Assembly (NCBI GenBank): GCA_903813345.2 | Contig: CAIIXF020000006.1 | Span: 36,669,936 to 36,733,935 of the forward strand | DNA from: Owenia fusiformis | Lineage: Eukaryota; Annelida; Polychaeta; Sabellida; Oweniidae | DNA: 64,000 nt | Reading direction: 5' to 3' | Shown: positions 1 through 13,400 of the stretch, in pieces | Layout of the letters: every line of letters starts with the position of its first letter | Position numbering within the stretch: position 1 is the first letter of the stretch | Notes under the pieces: model-generated | The model's input: the letters and a program-made list of their open reading frames with translations, nothing else | Told to the model about the DNA's origin: nothing | The model's database searches: none | Program-made: the position numbers and the translations under genes

Positions 1-1433
1 CTATTGAAAATCTGAAAATTCTATTACACCTTGTTGAAAACCTGCTTTCAAAGGCTGAGATTTGAAATATTTTGAGCAAAATGGATACAAAGATTGATGA
101 CCTAAATGAGAAAAATAAGATCACTGCAAAGTATACGAGAGACAATGACATAGAGATAGAGACAATACAACAATATAACATTAGTCTATTGGAGCATCAA
201 AAATGCATCAATATATTGTTTTGTAACAAGGGCATTAATCCTTCAGATCATCTGTTAATTTGCATATGCAGTTCCTGTTAATGAATATGATGGCAATTAT
301 ACAAAAGTACAATTGAGTGGAGAGAATAAATTCATATTGTACTTCCTGTTTTCGAAGGTAGGGCAGAGATGTGGGTATGAGGAAGAAGTGTTTAAGTCCC
401 CCCATACAGCTCAGCCCTCTTATCCAATAGATCCGGCCCGGATTCGATTTCGGTTCAGGCTAAACTTAATTTGCTTGTTTGCTTAAAGTATTTCAGAGTG
501 TATGGCTGGGTGGTCCACAACTGTTACAAAAGGCTGTGGTGTGTACTTATATGACTATGTATAAGTGCACATAAAAGAACACAGGGCTCCTCCAAGGAGG
601 GGTTTCTGGATCTATCTTCAAGGTTAATTGCATAAATTATGACCGTATATATACGCGATATACCCAAGAGGTATTGCTCACCGTAATTGGTGTTAAACAA
701 AATACAATACAAAATAAAGTGAGGTAGAAATGTGGAAGTGAGGCAGGAAAATAGGGGCGAGGAAGGAAATGTGGGTGTTTGAGGCTGAAATGTGGGAATG
801 CAGAAGGAATGTGAGGGTAGAAATGTAGGGGTTGGGTAAAAATTAGGCTGAGGCTGATATATGGGGATGTTACAAAAATATGGGAGCGAGGCAGAAAAGT
901 GGGGATGGGGAAGAAATGTGAGTGCTAAATGAACCTAGAAAGTTAGACAATAAGGTCAAATGAGACTGCAAAATAGGGAGTGAGCCAAGAATGAAGTTGG
1001 GGGATGGGGTTGGAGAATGTGTTTATCCAATGCTCGATGGCTCATGATTATATAAAATCTGATTTTTTTCTTACTAATTGGTTACTACCTACATACACAG
1101 TGTACAGGTTAGTGAGGATTTACCTAATCAGCCATGTCAATGTCAATCCTCTGTCATTTAAAGCCAAGTTTATCCTCAGGTTTAAAAATTTTATGATTAT
1201 ACCATTTCATCTACTTGAATCCTTGTGGTTGGCTCTATGGACCAAACCAAGGGAAAATCTCAATCAACATCAACACATTAAATATAGGAGAAAATTATAA
1301 GATTTTGAAAGAGGATATATATGTATAGAAAAGGGTGTTTTGAACATTATGAGATACGCTAAATAAGGTAAGGGCAAATTAGAGCAACGCGCCCTAGAAT
1401 TTCCTGACTTTGATAATAGGTGGCAGCACATAC
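1..1433. other. Left edge, downstream intron of the adenylate-kinase-like gene; no exon recognised
   Basis: This stretch should be intronic if the minus-strand adenylate-kinase-like gene continues to the left, because its P-loop exon ends in a good GTATGT donor at 1433-1428. I could not find a following phase-0 exon. The short open frames here resemble no family I know. A purine-rich patch is listed separately. Confidence 0.5.
718..1000 (+). repeat. Degenerate purine-rich repeat
   Basis: Imperfect reiterations of a motif like gaggcagaaatgtggg, about 17-25 bases each and strongly G/A on the plus strand. The copies are diverged and vary in length, so this is an old simple-repeat-like tract rather than a clean minisatellite. 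Confidence 0.6.
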
Positions 1434-4400
1434 CCGTACAAAATCACAAATATCTTTTGTAGTTTCTAGCTTGGAGACATTGCGAACTTTCTTAGGGAGG
1501 TGGCCGAGAATGAGATCTTCTGCGCTGAGATAGTTAAAGCCATACACATTGATGAGGTCATCTACGATACGTCCTTTCCGGGATCCGGGACCTCCTACAA
1601 TAACAAAGAAAATAGAAGCTAGAGTCTAAACAAGTAATAACACAATGATAAATATTGCACTAAGACATACTAGTTCATACACATTGATGACGTAATCTAT
1701 AATACGTCCTTCCCGGGACCGGGGACCTCCCATAATAAACAAAGAAAATAGAAGCTAGAGTCTAAACAAGTAGTAATTAGATAGTGACAAATATTGCACT
1801 AAGACATACTAGTTCATACACATTGATGACGTAATCTATAATACGTCCTTCCCGGGACCGGGGACCTCCCATGATAAACAAAGAAAATAGAAGCTAGAGT
1901 CTAAACAAGTAGTAATTAGATAGTGACAAATATTGCACTAAGACATACTAGTTCATACACATTGATGACGTAATCTATAATACGTCCTTCCCGGGACCGG
2001 GGACCTCCCATAATAAACAAAGAAAATAGAAGCTAGAGTCTAAACAAGTAGTAATTAGATAGTGACAAATATTGCACTAAGACATACTAGTTCATACACA
2101 TTGATGACGTAATCTATAATACGTCCTTCCCGGGACCGGGGACCTCCCATAATAAACAAAGAAAATAGAAGCTAGAGTCTAAACAAGTAGTAATTAGATA
2201 GTGACAAATATTGCACTAAGACATACTAGTTCATACACATTGATGACGTAATCTATAATACGTCCTTCCCGGGACCGGGGACCTCCCATAATAAACAAAG
2301 AAAATAGAAGCTAGAGTCTAAACAAGTAGTAATTAGATAGTGACAAATATTGCACTAAGACATACTAGTTCATACACATTGATGACGTAATCTATAATAC
2401 GTCCTTCCCGGGACCGGGGACCTCCCATAATAAACAAAGAAAATAGAAGCTAGAGTCTAAACAAGTAGTAATTAGATAGTGACAAATATTGCACTAAGAC
2501 ATACTAGTTCATACACATTGATGATGTTATCTATAATACGTCCTTCCCGGGACCGGGGACCTCCCATAATAAACAAAGAAAATAGAAGCTAGAGTCTAAA
2601 CAAGTAGTAATTAGATAGTGACAAATATTGCACTAAGACATACTAGTTCATACACATTGATGACGTAATCTATAATACGTCCTTTCCGAGACCCGGGACC
2701 TCCCATAATAAACAAAGAAAATAGAAGCTAGAGTCTAAACAAGTAGTAATTAGATAGTGACAAATATTGCACTAAGACATACTAGTTCATACACATTGAT
2801 GACGTAATCTATAATACGTCCTTCCCGGGACCGGGGACCTCCCATAATAAACAAAGAAAATAGAAGCTAGAGTCTAAACAAGTAGTAATTAGATAGTGAC
2901 AAATATTGCACTAAGACATACTAGTTCATACACATTGATGACGTAATCTATAATACGTCCTTTCCGAGACCCGGGACCTCCCATAATAAACAAAGAAAAT
3001 AGAAGCTAGAGTCTAAACAAGTAGTAATTAGATAGTGACAAATATTGCACTAAGACATACTAGTTCATACACATTGATGACGTAATCTATAATACGTCCT
3101 TCCCGGGACCGGGGACCTCCCATAATAAACAAAGAAAATAGAAGCTAGAGTCTAAACAAGTAGTAATTAGATAGTGACAAATATTGCACTAAGACATACT
3201 AGTTCATACACATTGATGACGTAATCTATAATACGTCCTTCCCGGGACCGGGGACCTCCCATAATAAACAAAGAAAATAGAAGCTAGAGTCTAAACAAGT
3301 AGTAATTAGATAGTGACAAATATTGCACTAAGACATACTAGTTCATACACATTGATGACGTAATCTATAATACGTCCTTCCCGGGACCGGGGACCTCCCA
3401 TAATAAACAAAGAAAATAGAAGCTAGAGTCTAAACAAGTAGTAATTAGATAGTGACAAATATTGCACTAAGACATACTAGTTCATACACATTGATGACGT
3501 AATCTATAATACGTCCTTCCCGGGACCGGGGACCTCCCATAATAAACAAAGAAAATAGAAGCTAGAGTCTAAACAAGTAGTAATTAGATAGTGACAAATA
3601 TTGCACTAAGACATACTAGTTCATACACATTGATGACGTAATCTATAATACGTCCTTCCCGGGACCGGGGACCTCCCATAATAAACAAAGAAAATAGAAG
3701 CTAGAGTCTAAACAAGTAGTAATTAGATAGTGACAAATATTGCACTAAGACATACTAGTTCATACACATTGATGATGTTATCTATAATACGTCCTTCCCG
3801 GGACCCGGGACCTCCCATAATAAACAAAGAAAATAGAAGCTAGAGTCTAAACAAGTAGTAATTAGATAGTGACAAATATTGCACTAAGACATACTAGTTC
3901 ATACACATTGATGACGTAATCTATAATACGTCCTTTCCGGGACCGGGGACCTCCCATAATAAACAAAGAAAATAGAAGCTAGAGTCTAAACAAGTAGTAA
4001 TTAGATAGTGACAAATATTGCACTAAGACATACTAGTTCATACACATTGATGACGTAATCTATAATACGTCCTTTCCGAGACCCGGGACCTCCCATAATA
4101 AACAAAGAAAATAGAAGCTAGAGTCTAAACAAGTAGTAATTAGATAGTGACAAATATTGCACTAAGACATACTAGTTCATACACATTGATGACGTAATCT
4201 ATAATACGTCCTTTCCGAGACCCGGGACCTCCCATAATAAACAAAGAAAATAGAAGCTAGAGTCTAAACAAGTAGTAATTAGATAGTGACAAATATTGCA
4301 CTAAGACATACTAGTTCATACACATTGATGACGTAATCTATAATACGTCCTTTCCGAGACCCGGGACCTCCCATAATAAACAAAGAAAATAGAAGCTAGA

Positions 4401-7400
4401 GTCTAAACAAGTAGTAATTAGATAGTGACAAATATTGCACTAAGACATACTAGTTCATACACATTGATGACGTAATCTATAATACGTCCTTCCCGGGACC
4501 GGGGACCTCCCATAATAAACAAAGAAAATAGAAGCTAGAGTCTAAACAAGTAGTAATTAGATAGTGACAAATATTGCACTAAGACATACTAGTTCATACA
4601 CATTGATGACGTAATCTATAATACGTCCTTTCCGAGACCCGGGACCTCCCATAATAAACAAAGAAAATAGAAGCTAGAGTCTAAACAAGTAGTAATTAGA
4701 TAGTGACAAATATTGCACTAAGACATACTAGTTCATACACATTGATGACGTAATCTATAATACGTCCTTCCCGGGACCGGGGACCTCCCATAATAAACAA
4801 AGAAAATAGAAGCTAGAGTCTAAACAAGTAGTAATTAGATAGTGACAAATATTGCACTAAGACATACTAGTTCATACACATTGATGACGTAATCTATAAT
4901 ACGTCCTTCCCGGGACCGGGGACCTCCCATAATAAACAAAGAAAATAGAAGCTAGAGTCTAAACAAGTAGTAATTAGATAGTGACAAATATTGCACTAAG
5001 ACATACTAGTTCATACACATTGATGACGTAATCTATAATACGTCCTTCCCGGGACCGGGGACCTCCCATAATAAACAAAGAAAATAGAAGCTAGAGTCTA
5101 AACAAGTAGTAATTAGATAGTGACAAATATTGCACTAAGACATACTAGTTCATACACATTGATGATGTTATCTATAATACGTCCTTTCCGAGACCCGGGA
5201 CCTCCCATAATAAACAAAGAAAATAGAAGCTAGAGTCTAAACAAGTAGTAATTAGATAGTGACAAATATTGCACTAAGACATACTAGTTCATACACATTG
5301 ATGACGTAATCTATAATACGTCCTTCCCGGGACCGGGGACCTCCCATAATAAACAAAGAAAATAGAAGCTAGAGTCTAAACAAGTAGTAATTAGATAGTG
5401 ACAAATATTGCACTAAGACATACTAGTTCATACACATTGATGACGTAATCTATAATACGTCCTTTCCGAGACCCGGGACCTCCCATAATAAACAAAGAAA
5501 ATAGAAGCTAGAGTCTAAACAAGTAGTAATTAGATAGTGACAAATATTGCACTAAGACATACTAGTTCATACACATTGATGACGTAAGCTATAATACGTC
5601 CTTTCCGAGACCCGGGACCTCCCATAATAAACAAAGAAAATAGAAGCTAGAGTCTAAACAAGTAGTAATTAGATAGTGACAAATATTGCACTAAGACATA
5701 CTAGTTCATACACATTGATGATGTTATCTATAATACGTCCTTTCCGAGACCCGGGACCTCCTGAAACAAAGAAAATAGAAGCTAGAGTCTAAACAAGTAG
5801 TAATTAGATAGTGACAAATATTGCACTAAGACATACTAGTTCATACACATTGATGATGTTATCTATAATACGTCCTTTCCGAGACCCGGGACCTCCCATA
5901 ATAAACAAAGAAAATAGAAGCTAGAGTCTAAACAAGTAGTAATTAGATAGTGACAAATATTGCACTAAGACATACTAGTTCATACACATTGATGACGTAA
6001 TCTATAATACGTCCTTTCCGAGACCCGGGACCTCCCATAATAAACAAAGAAAATAGAAGCTAGAGTCTAAACAAGTAGTAATTAGATAGTGACAAATATT
6101 GCACTAAGACATACTAGTTCATACACATTGATGATGTTATCTATAATACGTCCTTTCCGAGACCCGGGACCTCCTGAAACAAAGAAAATAGAAGCTAGAG
6201 TCTAAACAAGTAGTAATTAGATAGTGACAAATATTGCACTAAGACATACTAGTTCATACACATTGATGACGTAATCTATAATACGTCCTTCCCGGGACCG
6301 GGGACCTCCTGAAACAAAGAAAATAGAAGCTAGAGTCTAAACAAGTAGTAATTAGATAGTGACAAATATTGCACTAAGACATACTAGTTCATACACATTG
6401 ATGATGTTATCTATAATATGTCCTTTCCGAGACCCGGGACCTCCTGAAACAAACATAAAGAATATAGAAGTAACATATCAGTCATATACTTAAATAACAG
6501 GACACTCAGTGATAAATATTGCACCTTGAAGAGCAAAATGCCATGTAATTTATCCAGCATGCCCAAAACCTAATCCGATCTTGGCACTTGTCTGCTCTTG
6601 CATCCGAAAATTTTCTCGAAAGTTGCATGGATGACTGGTTTTTATGAAATTTGGATGTTAAGACCCATAGGGCACTTGAACACACACAATAACTCCAATA
6701 AAGCACTTTTTAAAAGTGCAATATAATTTAGTTTTCAAGTATTTGCTAACAGCAACGACCAATGACAACCATTTTTGGAATTGGTGGCCATCTTGATTTG
6801 AGAGACAAGTTGAATTTCTTTTTACTGAATTGACTTTTTCTAATGTCTCCAGGTGTCTTGCATCATCCCTTGGATACCACCCCAAATGTTATTAATAATT
6901 AGGTATGTAGACACAGAACATGTATTGATTAATAACTCTACCTTGTACTGCAAATGTTTATGGATCTTAGAACTGTGCCATACCAAGTAATTATCGATAG
7001 TGTAGGAGTATGAGATATGAGCTGGTATTTAAATGTCACATTTTCTTTCTAATGTTTCGAAATCCGGTCAACTCGTTGAGTCTACAGTTGAATGAACAGC
7101 CTCGAGAAATACCTGAACTTGAAGCAACCCCCTATTTATTAACATGAGTCAATTACTTTATTTCTCATGTTTGTGGAGTCTGTACTATAGACTGTTACAG
7201 AATTCATAACTGATGAACCTATCTTCATGTAAAAGTGAACCTCTAAAGGCTCACATGGACAAGTCTTTATATGATGGAGATAGTGTCGGTGTGTCACCTA
7301 TGAACTCTGGGTAATTTCCTTCTCTGCTCTGAGTATACAAATCATTGTCAGTTTTTGTACAAATGCCCCCATCATTGTCAGTTTTTGTACAAATGCCCCC

Positions 7401-10400
7401 ATCATTGTCAGTTTTTGTACAAATGCCCCCATCATTGTCAGTTTTTGTACAAATGCCCCCATCATTGTCAGTTTTTGTACAAATGCCCCCATCATTGTCA
7501 GTTTTTGTACAAATGCCCACATCATTGTCAGTTTTTGTACAAATGCCCCCAAAGACGTAGCGCCCAGTATGCCTGGTATGCCTGGTATGCAGAGGCGTAC
7601 CAGATGGTTGCAAATACACTCCAAATACCAAAATTTCAAACACTCCAAATAACTAAATTTCAAAAAATTTTGAGGGGAGAACCGGCAGTCTCCCCGAACG
7701 CTCGTTTTTCGCTTCATTCAACTCGTATTCTCGTGGTCACGTACTACTCATAAAATAGCGCTATACCCATGGCCCCTCTCTATCTTACCCTGAGAAAATG
7801 AAAATGGTAGGGGAGAAGGTAGAGAGGGGGTGGAGGGGGAAGGGGGGAGTGGAATGGGACAAGGGGAAGGGAGAAGCCAATAAACAGAGTGGCAGAAAGA
7901 GAGAATAGGTACAAGGTTTCAATTCAAGGTAACCTTAAATAGTACAATTTGGCAAATGACTTTAAAAAATTATAATTTTACCTTAAAGGAAAAACATAAT
8001 ATAACAGAAAAGTAGAGCTCACAGGATGAAATATCTACATAAGGTCAGAGCAGGTGAATTATATCATAATGGGTATATATGTAACTATAGATTCAATACC
8101 AGTGTGCTGCAAAGTAATAAATTATTGATGACATTTAGGACATTATTGTCTCTTGTTACTTTCAATAGAATATTATTTATTATAGCAATGGTACAAGAAA
8201 GATTGATTTAGGGAAATGTTTCTTATTCGAACATAGTGTTTTCTATTTGCTCAGTCTGCACAGGGTGAGAAACGTGATCACTTGGCCAGACTCTTATTGA
8301 CTCCCCGTAGCCAACTTTTTCCCTGGGGGGTTCACTTTTTAAAAATATTAGTGAAAAGTGCTCAGAATGATGAAAAAAACTTCATTATTTTGAAAGAATA
8401 TTTGTTACTCCCTCTATGGGACAGGGAACGGGAGCACTTTATTTTAAACTGCAATATACAAATAATCTGTATGGGTGTGGGTAAGCGGTTAGGGCCTTTA
8501 AATGTATCCAACTTTACGTAAACCTTTTAATAGCTCAGAAAAGTTTGGGATGCCACAAAACATACTTTAATGCTTTGTATGATTTGATACCGACACTTGA
8601 TAGACATCCATATATGTTAAGAACTTTATAGAAAATCAATTCAGCATGAACAAGTATAGCGAGGAACTTTCCTGTGAAGGACTAAGCTTCTATAGCAATA
8701 TTACAGGGTGGGCCAAAAAAACAATACCCAAATTTAAAGATGAATGATTCATATCTTAAACCTTGCCATGTCATATATATCATTTTAAAGATAAAGCATT
8801 TCCTAACAATATGACACCATCCGATTGAAAAACGTTTGTTTCCTTGTGAAGATAGATGCTAAAATTGATACTAGGCGTGTCATGAGTGACCAAAAATCAG
8901 AAAATGAAAATTCGGAAAATGTATACCCGTATTATTTTATTAAAAAGATATTATTAACAAGTTTTATTGGTGAATTTTGGACTAAACTTGTATAAATGTA
9001 CATCATTTGAACATGCCAAAGTTCAAATTTCCCTGGACATTTTCCACAATTTGAAGTCCATAGTGAATAATTTTTTGTTCGCTCATGACACCCCTAGTGT
9101 TATTTCTAGCCTCTAACTCCTCAATAAAGCAACAGTTTTTTAATCAGATGGTCTCATATTGTTAGGAAATGATTTATCTTTAAAATGACAAGTAATACAT
9201 GGTATGGTGTTTAACATATATCATATGATTTTTATCTTAAAACTTGTGCATGTAGTTCCATTGCACCGTATTTAATTTTCTCAAATTTCAAATTAAAGGT
9301 GGTGTCAAAAAACTAGGGGGGGGGTGGGCAAGAAACAGGAAACATGCTTTTGGGATTCCTTTGCTTTTATGAATTGAAAATCGTTCTTCTGAATTTTAGG
9401 GGTTTCCCCTTAGACAATGGCACTGAAGACAGAACAAAAAGGTAGCTTGTATTTACCAATGCAACTTTCAGCTGTCGGCTACCAGATTAACCTACTGTTT
9501 TGTAACCAACTCATTAACCCTTCAATGGTCTTTTGTTTTTTACACCCTCTAAAGGTTTTTGGGATCGAAAATAATCGATTATTTCTGATATAATTATTGC
9601 AAAGAATGAGCTCTGGGGTCCAAAAACCATTTAAGGGTTAAAGCATGAGTAGAATAGAAATAATCTTGATTTAGATCATTAAATATTCAAAATTCAGTGA
9701 GTGATGTCATATTTGAAACCTACATGTAAAAGTACATCTAGAAATCTGGTTTCCCAATTTGTTTATCAACTTTCTAGTTCGAATTGATTCCCTAGACCCC
9801 ATGTTACAAAATCACAAAAAGTGAAATATCTTTTCTTGTATTGGACATCTTCTTTAACTTGACATATTTTTATTTGCATAACTATTAGATACATAAAGGT
9901 TATGAAAATTGAACCACTAAAACAGATGAAATTTAAGTTAAAGGGAATTTTCTACTATTATATACCCGTCATGCTATCTGACCCGAACGAGCCAACTGGT
10001 GGTCAAACTTGTAACTACCTACTCGCATCTATGTAATTACCCAGTACTCACAGTACAGTTAGTTCACTGTCATAACATCCTCTGCTCTGAACAAATAACG
10101 TCACATCTATTTAGCCGCATGAGAACAGTGATAACCAAGATAATTGAAAGGATTACTGCAGAAGCAATTTGCCGACAAAAGACTTGTGTATTACAAGATA
10201 TAATCAAAGCTTAAGGCCAGGGTGCATGTTGGAATTTTTTGCAATTTTGAAAAGTAAATCACTGAATATTCTACTTATTCAAACATTCTGAAGAATTATC
10301 AACCCTCACTTAATAGTCTAGGTACACTAACGCATCTTTTGTGCAAGAATGAAAGATGTACATGATGTGTGATCATGGTCATGAAATGTCATCAAAGTAC

Positions 10401-13400
10401 ACCCTGACCTTAAGCTTTAACGCAAAACAAATGGATATTATTTGAAATCAATAAAATAGATTATGAAAATCAATACTTTATTAAAGAGAGGATCAGAGAT
10501 AGAAATGTACTATTGATAGAAATGTAATATATTTCTATTCTCAATTTTAGAATCATTTTAGCTCATATTTTTTTAAACCTTGACAACGATTCAAAAGAAG
10601 AAGAATTATCACTAGTTTTTAATTCCAATTTTTCATTGGCTCTATATTTAATATGTAAGAGATGGGTGTTATAGATTCTATCATAAATATTATACATGTA
10701 TAACCAATTGTATTGATGTGTATTATTAGTTACATGTGAACAGGTCTTACATTTGGTATTAAATTAATGTACTCATATTTTTTGATTTGATATCTAACAG
10801 GTACTGACTTGGATTCATAGAATTATGTTAGTCTCACATAGAATGAAGTCAGTCAAATTTGCTCGGTGGCGAGCATAGGGCGGTCATAGCTTCGCAAAAT
10901 CGATAGAAAATCTACATTGTTTGCATATCCCTATATTTTATGATGCAAATTTCTCTCAATTTTGGGGGGGTTTGCGGCCACCATACGGTAGCCGCAAATC
11001 AAATGCATAACATGTATTTTATCAAAACAATGAAAAGCTTCTGAACAGAAATATAATATAGACGACTAAAAACCTAATAATACCTATAATAAAGTGAATT
11101 ATGTCTTTGGATCTCATCTGCACCTCATGGTTTAACAAGGACATTTAATATCCTTAAGCGTGATATTTTCAAATAATTTCATTGTTTACAAAGGAAATAA
11201 ATAAGTGGCCCATCATTATGAATAAAAAGGTAATAATAAAACTAATGACGCAGAACAAGAAATCCAACACAGAACCTCGTTAAATAATCTTGCCAAGATT
11301 TTCTGTGAATGGAAAGTGTTGCAATTCTATTAATAAGCATTATTATTGTCAATTGAGGGAATCTTATCTTAAGCACATAGATAGTCAATAATAAGAAAAC
11401 TCGATGTATTTAACCTTGGAGGAAAATGCATATGTGCTTTCCTTGCACTATTGCTAGTGGTGCCTTTCGCGGATAAAACTCTTGTTGAGTCGAATATGAA
11501 AAATTGAGCTGGAGTCTACAAAAAAGTGTATTTTGATGTCTTTATTTCTGCTAAAATTATTATTGAACTTGCCATGAATTCACTTACAAAACAGTATATT
11601 GATGCCTTAAAGATCTAGGTTGGATCATTTTGTTGCTATATTCTTTCAATAAACAGCTCTATTTCTCTATAATTATAACATTTTTATTTTCCTCGGCGAA
11701 TATCTAAAATTTGTTGTAACAAGCAAGTCGTGATTATGTATCCTCATCCTGGCATCAACACAATTAATCAAGACCCTCAATGTATCGATAAAGCCACTCT
11801 ACGATTATTTTCTCCACCACTAATTATTGTCAGCGTTCAAGAGTAAGGATGGAAACATGAGTGGCACAATTGACCATATTGGCATTCAGCCTATTGTTCA
11901 ATAGGCAACTAGTTTTTCCAAGTTCTTTGCCAAGAGCAAAAAAAAGTAGTTGCCACTGGCACTCAGACAGCTGCGAGTATCGAACCTTGGCTGCTGGCCC
12001 TCAGATAATCTTTTTTTGTACTTAATGCCCATAGGCTTTTATTTTCAGCGAAATTATCAAAACAACAGAAATCATAATGCTTGGAATATTTTGCTTACAA
12101 TTAATTAACAATACAATTAATTGCAAATTTTGCATAGATTTTGTTCTCATGGTTTTTTATTCATGAAACTCCCAACAATAGGAATATTTTACTGATGCAG
12201 GCCATCCAACTGTCCCGCAATTAGTGTTTTTGTCACGTATTTGCTGAAGAAAGTGAAGTCACGCCAGCTTTTTTTGCGTGACAGAATATGTCACGCAAAT
12301 ATGCATTTTACCTGATAATTGCCAAGCAAAAAGTAGGCACTCAGCATCAATGCTCAGTTCATTAATCAGTTGATGTCTGCAGTGAACTCCTCCCTACAGC
12401 CACACACTTCAAGAATGGCTTCAAGAACATTAACCAAACCCGTCTGGCCCAGTTATCTACTCCTGACGTCGTAGATCTGGGCCAGACAAGGTCCAATGCT
12501 AAAAAGGGGGGATTTACTCTGGAAAAAACATGTCGCTGAATCATCACTTATTATTCATTCCCTATTAGCCATCCAACCAAAACATCGGGTACCATGTAAA
12601 CCCAAGTATTTATTTGAAATAAAGAGAACATAACTTACGCGTAAATGTGGTGTTTTGTTTGTTATATTGATGTTGAAATGGGCACAACATTTCGTCAATA
12701 TTTCGTCAGTTCTCCGCACCGAATAAAGTCACGTGATGTGACGTAACACGAGTGTGACGCGATAATTTTTAAACTTTCATGGAACGAAAATACATTTCCC
12801 GGGAATCAATACATTCCAAATATTACGATTTGTTCAGCAGATTTGTTATCAAAACGTAGATTACTTTATAAAACAGACATGTCTGTGTTGTATTTAAACT
12901 GGAAAGAAATATGGTGGACATTAAATACGATTTTTCAATTTGTTGAACTGTCGGAATGTAGTACTGAACGAAATAAGCAGCCGAGACTTCTCGATATTCT
13001 ACGAGATCACGAACAGATTGCAGAAGAATTTTTCTTTTTGCTGCATTTAGACGTTTCGTTCTTATTTATTAGCCGTCATCCAGCGATGGAAACCTAATAT
13101 AAATACAAAGTTTGATACAAGGAACAAACACGTAAGTGAATTTATGATGTTTATTCATTTATCAGCACGTATTATACATTGAAAAACCAGTGTGTTTTTT
13201 CCGGAGTAAATACCCCATTTTTTGCATTGGATCGAGTCTGGCCCAGATCTACGATATTGAGAGTAGATAACTGGGCCAGACGGGTTTGGTTACAAGAACA
13301 TGTACCACGAGTGGGTCAAATGCCCAAAAGTTTCCCTGCTATATTGAGAGCGGGGGGATTTTCTAACAGGACAACTCTACTAGGGCAAAGGGGTTTATCA

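Noticed and set aside
72-281. 69-codon ORF with a charged, coiled-coil-like N-terminus (MDTKIDDLNEKNKI)
   Set aside because: Vaguely resembles LINE ORF1 coiled coils, but it is too short, isolated and without flanking element signatures to support a call.
1595-6475. CRISPR-like array
   Set aside because: Units are contiguous 139-bp tandem copies without unique spacers, the genome is animal, and the unit matches a local exon.
7251-7753. Overlapping 130-139 codon ORFs on both strands over the 30-bp minisatellite
   Set aside because: Open frames arise because the unit length is a multiple of three; both strands are open at once, with no splice or start context, so these are not genes.
12843-13097. 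84-codon ORF between the arms of a foldback element
   Set aside because: No transposase or other domain recognised; the length is compatible with chance in AT-rich DNA.
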